In this document: positions 1-6,968 of the stretch, one piece after another | Layout: every line of letters begins with the position of its first letter | Position numbering within the stretch: the stretch's first letter is position 1 | From: a virus | Reading direction: 5' to 3' (one strand) | Virus record (IMG/VR): IMGVR_UViG_3300025438_000086 | Coordinates: 1 to 30,822 of that record | Length of the DNA stretch: 30,822 nt | The notes under the pieces: model-generated | Told to the model about the DNA's origin: nothing | The model's input: only the letters and a program-made list of their open reading frames with translations | Databases searched by the model: none | Program-made: the position numbers and the translations under genes

Positions 1-2
1 AA

Positions 3-152
3 GACGGATCAGGTAGCCATGACGCCCACATTAATTTGAGTGGAAACAATACATCAATAACATTAACACAAGATAGTAGTACAGATCAAAACTACTATTT
101 GGAACAAAACTGTGTATCTGCTAGTTGTTCAGCTACAGTCACACAGAATTAA
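3..152 (+). CDS. C-terminal end of a curlin-repeat-like protein (5' partial)
   Basis: The reading frame is open from base 3 to a TAA at 150-152 and the start lies left of the window. The 49 visible residues are rich in Asn, Ser, Thr and Gln. They contain alternating beta-type stretches (INLSGNNTSITLTQD, then a cysteine-containing stretch, then SATVTQN) that resemble the strand-turn-strand repeat of curlin (CsgA/CsgB), where each repeat carries spaced Gln and Asn. Two cysteines (NCVSASCS) could form a disulfide outside the cytoplasm. The next gene starts 9 bases downstream behind a GGAGA ribosome site, so it is probably co-transcribed with the membrane genes that follow. What I see is one to two repeat-like units. 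The curlin assignment is an inference from that pattern. Other beta-solenoid or tail-fibre-like ends could look similar. Confidence 0.55.
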   Translation, partial: DGSGSHDAHINLSGNNTSITLTQDSSTDQNYYLEQNCVSASCSATVTQN

Positions 153-161
153 GGAGAAACT

Positions 162-533
162 ATGGAAATCAAAAAACTTATCACATGGGTACCAATATTA
201 GCTGCTGTTTTAGGTACGCTATATACAGGTATCAACACAATCATAAAACTAAACAACACAATTGAACAACACACTCTACAATTAAGAGAAATGACAAATA
301 CGGTAGCAGCTATTGATGAAAGATTTACAATAGAAGTAAAGAATTTAAATAGAGCATATACAGAAGGAAGAGAAGAATTTTTCCGAGAAATGACAAGTAC
401 GAAATCAGAAATATCTAGTGCTAGAGCAAAAGTAGAGGCATTAAATGACAGTTATTACAAAATGTCAAATACTGTTGAAGATTTAAAATACGATTTAAAA
501 GACTTTAAACGAGAAGTCACTGGAGACTACTAA
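162..533 (+). CDS. Membrane-anchored coiled-coil protein, N-terminal TM (i-spanin-like topology)
   Basis: This 123-residue protein has one hydrophobic segment near the N terminus (about residues 7-27, preceded by KK), predicting an inner-membrane anchor with the rest in the periplasm. Residues about 30-120 are polar, heptad-like and without proline, which suggests a long coiled coil. AAGGAGAAAC upstream is a good ribosome site. The topology matches the inner-membrane subunit of two-component spanins (Rz-type), which span the periplasm in the last step of lysis, but no family signature was recognised. A structural partner of the neighbouring exported protein or of the cyclase two genes downstream is equally possible. 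The gene ends one base before a decoy ATG (535) of the next gene. Confidence 0.75.
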   Translation: MEIKKLITWVPILAAVLGTLYTGINTIIKLNNTIEQHTLQLREMTNTVAAIDERFTIEVKNLNRAYTEGREEFFREMTSTKSEISSARAKVEALNDSYYKMSNTVEDLKYDLKDFKREVTGDY

Positions 534-536
534 CAT

Positions 537-542
537 GGAGGT
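537..542 (+). promoter_or_regulatory. Ribosome binding site deciding the start at 550
   Basis: GGAGGT lies 7 bases upstream of ATG 550. The longer in-frame ATG at 535 overlaps this element and has no good Shine-Dalgarno sequence of its own, so 550 is the better start. It also gives a cleaner signal peptide. Confidence 0.7.
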
Positions 543-549
543 ACTTCGG

Positions 550-963
550 ATGGCACCAAATAGATTTACATATCTGTTATTAGCGTTGCTTATTTTATTT
601 GCTATTTCAATAAGACCTGCTGACGCAAGAAACGATTACTTATCAAATGACAATCATTGTCAAGGACCTACTTTAGAACCTTACATGGAATATTCTAAAC
701 AAGATAATACAGGTACAGGTACATCTGGTAGTGGATATGAAGATGATAGAGGAACAATAGGTGTAAGATTAAGAATACCATTGACTACCACTTGTTCAAA
801 AGAATATAGAAAAGTGTTTAATGAAAACGCATTAATAAGACAACAATTAGAAATGTTAAAAATGTGTTCTCGTTATAAAAATTTAGAATTACCCGACCAG
901 TTTGCTGAAGTGAGAGAGAAGTGTGATGGTATAAAAAGAAAACCAGAGGCAGATGATAAGTAA
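550..963 (+). CDS. Exported protein with conserved-looking cysteines, unknown function
   Basis: From ATG 550 the product has 137 residues and begins with a classic signal peptide: a short basic start, a hydrophobic core (about residues 7-21) and a signal-peptidase-I-like end at PADA before RND. There is no lipobox. The mature part holds four cysteines (in NHCQG, TTCSK, MCSRY and EKCDG), a Gly/Thr/Ser-rich linker, and a strand-like GVRLRIPL segment of the kind seen in outer-membrane or periplasmic beta proteins. The C-terminal third looks helical and charged. I do not recognise the family. Its place between an N-anchored coiled coil and the CHASE2 cyclase suggests a periplasmic or outer-membrane role. 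The stop overlaps the cyclase start by 11 bases, implying coupled translation. Confidence 0.8.
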   Translation: MAPNRFTYLLLALLILFAISIRPADARNDYLSNDNHCQGPTLEPYMEYSKQDNTGTGTSGSGYEDDRGTIGVRLRIPLTTTCSKEYRKVFNENALIRQQLEMLKMCSRYKNLELPDQFAEVREKCDGIKRKPEADDK

Positions 964-2800
964 AATATTCACGCACTGGACAATTGCTTTTATAACTTTA
1001 TTTGTTCTTACATTTATAGGTTTTAAAGACCCACAAGTAAAAGAGATATTAAGACTAAAAGGGTTTGACTTACTACTTCAATCAGAACAAAAAGAGATTT
1101 CACAAAATATAGCAATAGTATCTATTGATGAAAAGGCCATAGAGAAGTATGGACAATGGCCTTGGAAAAGAGATGTACTTGCTAATGTAATAGTGCAATT
1201 AAGAGAACAAGGCGCTGGTGTTATAGTATTACCTATACTGTTTAGTGAGCCAGATAGACTTGGTGGTGATGACGCATTGACAAGTGTACTAGAACATGGT
1301 ATAATAATATCACAAACAGGAACAAATCAAATCAATAAAAACTCTGTACCTAGAGGCGTTGCCAAAATCAATGACCCACTACCTTTCTTATTTGAATGGG
1401 GTGGAATGTTAGGACCAATAGAGAAGTTTCATAACGCTAGTGGTGTTGGTGTAGCAAATACAATACCAGAAGTAGATGGAGTAGTTAGAAGAATACCTTT
1501 ACTTATGAAAATAGGTGAAGACATTTATCCAGCTATGGCAATAGAAGTTATTAGAGTTGCTGTAGGCGCACCTAGTTATCAAGTTAAGTCAGGTGACGCT
1601 GGTATCATAGCATTAAGAGTGCCAGGTTTCAATAAGATAGAAACAGATGCGAATAGTAGAATATGGTTAAGATGGAACAAAAGTTATCCTACAATATCAA
1701 TAGCAGATTTAGATACTAACGAAATTACTTTAGAGGGTAAGACAGTTATCATAGGTATGAACGCTGAAGGATTAAGTGGTATTATAGCAACACCAGTGGG
1801 TGAAAGATACGCATACGAACTTACAGCGTCAACATTAGATACAGTATTAGATGGAAAGAACATAAAGAGAATAGATATTAGTTTTCTAGCTGAACTAGCT
1901 ATATCTTTCGTATTAGGTTTAGTAATTATATTGATGGCAAGATTTGCGCCATATTGGGCGATTGGTTTAAAACTATTATCTTGGTATGTAATAGCTGTAT
2001 GGTTAAGTTATTACTTCTTTACAAAACACTTAATGCTTGTAGATGTAAGTTGGATTATAATTGTATTTACGATAGTAGGATTTCATAGCATATTCAATAG
2101 ATTTATTTTAGAGTTTAAATTAAAGCAACAAATACGAAAACAGTTTGAGAAATATTTAGATCCAAGACAAGTTGCTATACTTGTAAAGAATCCTGAGAAA
2201 TTAAAACTTGGTGGTGTTAGAAAACAGATGTCGTATATATTCATAGACATTGTAGGATTCACACCTATATCTGAATACTATAAAAACAAAGACGACCCAG
2301 AAGGATTAGTTGAATTAATAAACGAATTTCTAAATGAGATTAGTATGATAATATTAAACAATGGTGGAATGATAGATAAATTTATGGGAGATTGTGTAAT
2401 GGGAATATTTGGTGCTCCTTTAGATATGGACAACCACGCAGAGATGGCTGTTAAGTCTGCTAAAGAGATAGAAGAAAAAGTTAAAGAACTAAAAACAATT
2501 TACAAAGAACGAGGATTACCAGACATTAATGTTGGAACAGGTGTTAACACAGGAATAGCAATTGTTGGTAATATGGGTTCTAAAACAAGACTTGACTATT
2601 CAGTTGTTGGTGACGCTGTTAATTTAGCGGCAAGATTAGAAGCAACGGCTGGAAGACACGATCATATAGACAACAAGACTATATGGTCATCTTATACACA
2701 AGAACAATTACCAGATACATTTAAGACAAAAAGTATTGGTACAATCAAAGTTAAAGGAAAGGAAGAACTAATTAAGATTTTTACATTTCAATCAACATAG
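953..2800 (+). CDS. CHASE2-sensor class III adenylyl cyclase
   Basis: This 615-residue membrane protein should make cAMP from ATP under control of a periplasmic sensor. An N-terminal TM (about 8-24) is followed by a CHASE2 domain (about 30-305) with the typical IVSIDEKAI, GQWPWKRD and LFSEPDR blocks. Three TM segments (about 308-382) and a linker lead to the catalytic domain (about 425-605). The catalytic set looks complete: metal-binding D432 (FIDIVGFT) and D480 (KFMGD), adenine-selecting K476 and S550, and transition-state N557 and R561 (GDAVNLAARLE). K plus S/T at the selecting positions favours ATP over GTP. There is no frameshift or truncation. CHASE2 cyclases are common in bacteria but surprising among phage genes. 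The ligand is unknown. Domain calls rest on motifs read by eye. Confidence 0.95.
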   Translation: MISKIFTHWTIAFITLFVLTFIGFKDPQVKEILRLKGFDLLLQSEQKEISQNIAIVSIDEKAIEKYGQWPWKRDVLANVIVQLREQGAGVIVLPILFSEPDRLGGDDALTSVLEHGIIISQTGTNQINKNSVPRGVAKINDPLPFLFEWGGMLGPIEKFHNASGVGVANTIPEVDGVVRRIPLLMKIGEDIYPAMAIEVIRVAVGAPSYQVKSGDAGIIALRVPGFNKIETDANSRIWLRWNKSYPTISIADLDTNEITLEGKTVIIGMNAEGLSGIIATPVGERYAYELTASTLDTVLDGKNIKRIDISFLAELAISFVLGLVIILMARFAPYWAIGLKLLSWYVIAVWLSYYFFTKHLMLVDVSWIIIVFTIVGFHSIFNRFILEFKLKQQIRKQFEKYLDPRQVAILVKNPEKLKLGGVRKQMSYIFIDIVGFTPISEYYKNKDDPEGLVELINEFLNEISMIILNNGGMIDKFMGDCVMGIFGAPLDMDNHAEMAVKSAKEIEEKVKELKTIYKERGLPDINVGTGVNTGIAIVGNMGSKTRLDYSVVGDAVNLAARLEATAGRHDHIDNKTIWSSYTQEQLPDTFKTKSIGTIKVKGKEELIKIFTFQST

Positions 2801-3019
2801 ACGGAGGGTTATGACACTACTTCAACAAAAGAAGTTAAAGCTAATAGCAAAAAGGATAATACGAAATACTAAAAAACGAAAATTATATTTACTCAATTTA
2901 CGCTGGATTAAAATTAAGAAACAAAAATTACGAAGAAGAAGGAGAACTTTTATAAAGCTTTGGAAGCTACAAAGACTAAATACACTACAACGACATCAAT
3001 GGGTCGCTTAGTTATATAG
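2801..3019 (+). pseudogene. Possible frame-broken small gene, or small basic ORF 2811-3011
   Basis: A strong ribosome site (GGAGGG) precedes ATG 2811, which opens a 66-residue frame of almost only Lys, Arg, Leu, Ile and Gln, an unlikely protein. The other two frames instead contain pieces with normal phage-like composition: one reads GYDTTSTKEVKANSKKDN up to a stop at 2870, the second reads NENYIYSIYAGLKLRNKNY to a stop near 2957, and the first frame resumes as FYKALEATKTKYTTTTSMGR to TAG 3017-3019. Joined by two small indels they would give one coherent protein of about 65 residues. This suggests a decayed gene or indel errors in an A-rich stretch. The alternative is that the basic ORF is really translated. 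The function is unknown in either case. Confidence 0.3.
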
Positions 3020-3157
3020 ACTTTTTCATAAAAATAAATAATAAGGTAGTCAATTTATAAGATGGTGCTTTCTATGCACAAAATCCGATACGACTAGACT
3101 ATATTATACACGCCTTAACGGTAGATTATATTATGAAACAAAACAGGAACAAACACT

Positions 3158-3586
3158 ATGGCAGATACAACAGAAATTAAAGTAGATATAGAATCATTAA
3201 GAAAAGATATTGAGAATGTAAACAATATTAATGGTAGAATAGATACTGCCATTGATAAGTTAACAGATGTATCTTCATCTATTAAATCTATGTTAGCTGT
3301 ACACGAAGAAAAAATTACAAGACAAGAAAAGATAGACGAAGTTATTTTTGATAAACTCAAAGATAGAGCAGATGAAATATCTGATGTTTATAGAGAATTA
3401 AAGAGAGATATAGAAACAAGCGAGAAAAGACTACTCATTGAAATCAAAGGTTTAAAGATAGATATAGGTGGTAGAGTTGGCATGCTAGAGCGATATAAAT
3501 GGCTTATAATGGGTGGTGCGATAGTCCTAGGGTGGATACTATCAAAGAACTTTATGCCAATAGTACATATGATGGCCTCAAATTAG
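3158..3586 (+). CDS. Coiled-coil protein with C-terminal TM (XhlA-like layout)
   Basis: This 142-residue protein is charged and heptad-rich over about residues 5-110, then has the motif LERYKWLIMGGAIVLGWILS, a basic/aromatic junction running into one hydrophobic segment (about 113-132), and a short tail. Coil followed by a C-terminal membrane segment is the layout of XhlA-like phage proteins, which sit in the membrane next to lysis genes. It is the mirror image of the 162-533 product, whose anchor is N-terminal. AACAGGAACAAAC before the ATG supplies a modest ribosome site. Upstream, 3012-3157 holds no gene that I can support. Function is inferred from layout only; a scaffold for the neighbouring cyclase is another option. 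Confidence 0.8.
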   Translation: MADTTEIKVDIESLRKDIENVNNINGRIDTAIDKLTDVSSSIKSMLAVHEEKITRQEKIDEVIFDKLKDRADEISDVYRELKRDIETSEKRLLIEIKGLKIDIGGRVGMLERYKWLIMGGAIVLGWILSKNFMPIVHMMASN

Positions 3587-3588
3587 GG

Positions 3589-3617
3589 TTGACTTTTTTA
3601 CATAAGTATGGTATATT
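3589..3617 (+). promoter_or_regulatory. Sigma70-type promoter for the primase gene
   Basis: TTGACT (3589-3594), a 17-bp spacer and TATATT (3612-3617) form a good vegetative promoter directly after the stop of the preceding gene. Transcription should begin near 3624, only about 6 bases before the primase ATG, so the message may be nearly leaderless. Confidence 0.7.
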
Positions 3618-3629
3618 AGTATTTGTGTT

Positions 3630-4631
3630 ATGTCCAGTTATATTGATCTAAAATTTATATCCAATCTAAAAAGCAGGCTAAGTCAATTCAAACAAAAGAA
3701 TGACTACTTGTTTAATTTTCGTTGTCCACACTGTGGTGATTCGAAAAAATCAAAATTAAAATCTAGAGCATATTTGTATAGAGTAAAAAATGATATGTTC
3801 TTTAAGTGCCACAATTGTGGCCAGGGTCAAAACTTGGCAAATTTTATCAAGTCAATTGATCCAAAAATGTATTCTGAATATCTATTAGAAAGATATAAGA
3901 AGTCGGCTCCAGCGACACCGAAGCCCGATATGTTTGACTTCAAACCTGTGTTTGAAGAAACTAATATTATAACTGATTTGAAAAGTATTACGAAATTAGA
4001 TGATGAACACCCAGCCAAAAAATATTGTATCAACAGAAAGATACCTGTTGAATTTTTTGATAAGTTATACTTCTGTGATAAATTTGGTGAGTTAGTAAAC
4101 AAAGTTAAACCTAAGACTTTTAATACTAAACAAGATCACCCAAGATTAGTTATACCCTTTTACGACACTACAGGAAAAATATTTGCTTTCCAAGGTCGTG
4201 CTTTTGGCAAAGAACAACCAAAGTATCTAACGGTAAAATTAGATGAAAACAAACAAAAAGTTTATGGTTTGGAAAGAGTCAATTTTCAAAGACAGGTATA
4301 TATCGTTGAAGGTCCGATTGATAGTTTATTTGTTGATAATTGTCTGGCTGCTGCTGGCGCAGATTTAGTTTTAAAAAACAAAATTAAGAATGAAGAAGTC
4401 ACATATATATTTGACAACGAACCAAGAAACAAAGAAATTATAAAGCGTATGTATGATGTTGTTGAAAAAGATTACAACTTGGTAGTGTGGCCAGAAGATA
4501 TGCGACATAAAGACATTAACGATATGATTATAGCAGGGTTGACAAAGACGAAGTTATCTGATATTATACATACTAACACATTTTCAAAACTATCCGCATT
4601 AACAAAACTTAACGAATATAAAAAGATATAG
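3630..4631 (+). CDS. 61: DnaG-type DNA primase, T4 gp61-like
   Basis: The product should make RNA primers for lagging-strand synthesis together with the replicative helicase. At 333 residues it is close to T4 gp61. The N-terminal zinc-binding domain has C32-x2-C35 (CPHCGDS) and C60-x2-C63 (CHNCG). A middle part with FQGRAF leads to the Toprim core: glutamate E227 in YIVEGPIDSL, D262 in IFDNE and a later DIND motif near 295-298, all expected for metal-dependent primer synthesis. There is no helicase domain, so a separate helicase is needed; it is not in this window. The ATG has no clear Shine-Dalgarno sequence and sits just downstream of a predicted promoter. The gene is followed 7 bases later by nrdA. 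Confidence 0.92.
   Translation: MSSYIDLKFISNLKSRLSQFKQKNDYLFNFRCPHCGDSKKSKLKSRAYLYRVKNDMFFKCHNCGQGQNLANFIKSIDPKMYSEYLLERYKKSAPATPKPDMFDFKPVFEETNIITDLKSITKLDDEHPAKKYCINRKIPVEFFDKLYFCDKFGELVNKVKPKTFNTKQDHPRLVIPFYDTTGKIFAFQGRAFGKEQPKYLTVKLDENKQKVYGLERVNFQRQVYIVEGPIDSLFVDNCLAAAGADLVLKNKIKNEEVTYIFDNEPRNKEIIKRMYDVVEKDYNLVVWPEDMRHKDINDMIIAGLTKTKLSDIIHTNTFSKLSALTKLNEYKKI
4539..4567 (+). promoter_or_regulatory. Sigma70-type promoter inside the primase end, serving nrdA
   Basis: TTGACA (4539-4544), 17 bp, TATTAT (4562-4567). It lies in the last 100 bases of the primase gene and would start RNA near 4574, about 65 bases before the nrdA ATG. The -35 is preceded by AGGG, as in the promoters at 3589 and 21968. 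Confidence 0.6.
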
Positions 4632-4638
4632 GAGACCA

Positions 4639-6948
4639 ATGGCCGAGAATATAAATGTAATAAAAAGAGGTGAACGAGGCAAAGAGCCATTGAACATTGA
4701 GAAAATACACGAGATGGTAGAGTATGCTGTTGAAGGTATATCAGGTGTTTCATCATCTCAGGTGGAGATGAAAAGCGGTCTTCAATTTATAGATAATATT
4801 ACAACAGATGATATTCAACAAATCCTTATCAAATCAGCAGCAGACTTAATTGATTTAGATAATCCAAACTATCAATATGTTGCGGCAAGACTATTACTTT
4901 ATAGTTTAAGAAAAAAAGTTATTGGTAAACTTTGGGACCACCCACATTTGTTTAGCCATGTGACTTCAGCTGTTGAGAAAAAATTATACGACAAAGAACT
5001 AATAGAAAAATATCAAAAGAAAGATTTTGATAGAATGGAAAACTGGTTAAACCACGAGAGAGATTACACTTTCACATACGCTGGTTTAAGACAAGTAATT
5101 GACAAGTACCTAGTACAAGATAGAAGTAATGGCGAGATACATGAAACACCACAATTTATGTATATGATGATTGCCGCATCTGTCTTTATGAACTATCCAA
5201 AAGAAAAGAGAATGACTTATGTTAAAAAATACTATGACGCAATTTCACAATTTAAAATCAATATTCCAACACCAGTTATGGCGGGTGTCAGAACTCCTCT
5301 TAAACAGTATGCAAGTTGTGTTCTCGTTGATACTGATGATACTTTACCTAGCATTTTTTCTAGTGATATGGCTATTGGAAGGTATGTTGCGCAAAGGGCT
5401 GGCATTGGTATTAATGCTGGTAGAATACGAGGTATCAATGCGAGGATACGAGGAGGTGAAGTACAACACACCGGCGTTATTCCTTTCCTTAAAAAGTTTG
5501 AAGCAACAGTCAAGTGCTGTACTCAAAATGGAGTACGAGGTGGTTCGGCTACTGTTCACTTCCCTATTTGGCACCAAGAGATAGAAGACATTATTGTTTT
5601 AAAGAACAACAAAGGTAGTGAAGATAATAGAGTTAGAAAATTAGATTACTCTATACAAATTTCAAAACTATTTTATGAAAGATTTATCAACGAAGAAGAA
5701 ATAACTTTATTCTCACCACACGAAGTACCAGAGCTATATGAAGCTTGGGGTACACCAGAGTTTGATGATCTGTACTTAAAAGCAGAAAGAAAAATTAGTG
5801 TAAAGAAAAGAAAGATAGCAGCACAAGGATTATTTTTTGACATACTAAAAGAAAGAGCAGAAACAGGTAGAATTTATATTATGAATATAGACCACTGTAA
5901 TACTCACTCATCATTTAAAGATATAATTAGAATGTCAAATTTATGCCAAGAGATAACTTTACCAACAGATCCTATTCAACACATTGACGGAGAAGGCGAG
6001 ATTGCTTTATGTATTCTATCTGCTATCAATGTAGGTACAGTGGATAAAAGAGATGAACTAGAAGAACTATGCGAACTAGCAGTTAGAGGTTTAGATGAAA
6101 TTATTGACCATCAAAAGTATCCAGTTAAAGCAGCAGAGATTAGTACAAAAGCTAGAAGAAGTTTAGGTATAGGTTATATTGGTCTTGCTCACTATCTAGC
6201 TAAAAAAGGTTATTCATATGAACAAAAGATGGGTTGGAAACAAGTTGATAAACTTACTGAAGCATTTCAATATTATCTATTAAAGGCAAGTAATATTTTG
6301 GCTAAAGAAAAAGGCGCTTGTGAATACTTTAATAGAACAAAATATTCAGATGGTATCTTACCAATAGACACTTACAAGAAAGAGGTAGACGAGGTTGTGA
6401 CCAGAAGTCTAACTTATGATTGGGAGTGGTTAAGGAAAGAAATTAAAGAGCATGGATTAAGACATAGCACACTCTCTGCTCAAATGCCATCTGAATCTTC
6501 TAGTGTGGTTTCAAATGCTACTAACGGTATTGAACCACCTAGAGATTATTTAAGTATTAAGAAATCTAAAAAAGGTCCATTGAAACAAGTGGTACCAGAC
6601 TATAAGAAATTAAAAAATAACTATACTTTACTATGGGATATGAAATCAAACGAGGGTTATATCAATGTAGTAGCAGTAATGCAAAAGTATTTTGACCAAG
6701 CAATAAGTGGTAATTGGTCATACAATCCTGAACACTTTGAAGACAACCAAGTACCATTATCACAAATGGCACAAGATTTATTAACGACATATAGATTAGG
6801 TTGGAAAACATCTTATTATCAAAATACATATGATAGTAAAAAAGATATTGACGAGCCTGCACACCCAATAGGTTTCACAGATAATGTACCAGAAGGACCG
6901 GGCAACGAAGATGAGGATCCAGAGAACTGTGATTCTTGTACAATCTAA
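4639..6948 (+). CDS. nrdA: Class Ia ribonucleotide reductase, large subunit
   Basis: With NrdB this enzyme reduces ribonucleoside diphosphates to deoxy forms to feed phage DNA synthesis. At 769 residues it matches the bacterial family length. An N-terminal ATP-cone (about 1-95) suggests dATP feedback. The active-site set is present: C227 (YASC), the N434-x-C436-x-E438 motif in SNLCQE with the thiyl cysteine, C458 (LCILS), and the C-terminal redox pair C764/C767 (ENCDSCTI) that passes electrons from thioredoxin or glutaredoxin. No intein or split is seen, although T4-like phages often carry introns or inteins here. AGGAGACC precedes the ATG. nrdB follows 20 bases downstream, and a phage glutaredoxin at 24996 may be the electron donor. 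Confidence 0.97.
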   Translation: MAENINVIKRGERGKEPLNIEKIHEMVEYAVEGISGVSSSQVEMKSGLQFIDNITTDDIQQILIKSAADLIDLDNPNYQYVAARLLLYSLRKKVIGKLWDHPHLFSHVTSAVEKKLYDKELIEKYQKKDFDRMENWLNHERDYTFTYAGLRQVIDKYLVQDRSNGEIHETPQFMYMMIAASVFMNYPKEKRMTYVKKYYDAISQFKINIPTPVMAGVRTPLKQYASCVLVDTDDTLPSIFSSDMAIGRYVAQRAGIGINAGRIRGINARIRGGEVQHTGVIPFLKKFEATVKCCTQNGVRGGSATVHFPIWHQEIEDIIVLKNNKGSEDNRVRKLDYSIQISKLFYERFINEEEITLFSPHEVPELYEAWGTPEFDDLYLKAERKISVKKRKIAAQGLFFDILKERAETGRIYIMNIDHCNTHSSFKDIIRMSNLCQEITLPTDPIQHIDGEGEIALCILSAINVGTVDKRDELEELCELAVRGLDEIIDHQKYPVKAAEISTKARRSLGIGYIGLAHYLAKKGYSYEQKMGWKQVDKLTEAFQYYLLKASNILAKEKGACEYFNRTKYSDGILPIDTYKKEVDEVVTRSLTYDWEWLRKEIKEHGLRHSTLSAQMPSESSSVVSNATNGIEPPRDYLSIKKSKKGPLKQVVPDYKKLKNNYTLLWDMKSNEGYINVVAVMQKYFDQAISGNWSYNPEHFEDNQVPLSQMAQDLLTTYRLGWKTSYYQNTYDSKKDIDEPAHPIGFTDNVPEGPGNEDEDPENCDSCTI

Positions 6949-6953
6949 GGAAG

Positions 6954-6961
6954 TATAAATA
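6954..6961 (+). promoter_or_regulatory. TATAAATA box before nrdB (doubtful late promoter)
   Basis: TATAAATA is the exact T4 late-promoter core. Here it lies only 7 bases before the nrdB ATG and just after the GGAAG ribosome site, so a transcript from it would be leaderless. It may be a chance match in an AT-rich spacer. Confidence 0.2.
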
Positions 6962-6968
6962 AAACGCT

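Noticed and set aside
2811-3011. 66-codon Lys/Arg-rich frame as a confident gene
   Set aside because: Its composition is implausible, and the other frames look more protein-like; reported only as a possible broken gene.
3060-3115. Short GTGC/GCAC hairpin and TATTAT box upstream of the 3158 gene
   Set aside because: The stem is only 4 bp and no -35 hexamer lies at the right distance; too weak to call as an RNA or promoter.
5219-5584. 121-codon + strand frame inside nrdA
   Set aside because: A shadow of nrdA in another frame, with no ribosome site and a hydrophobic, low-complexity product.
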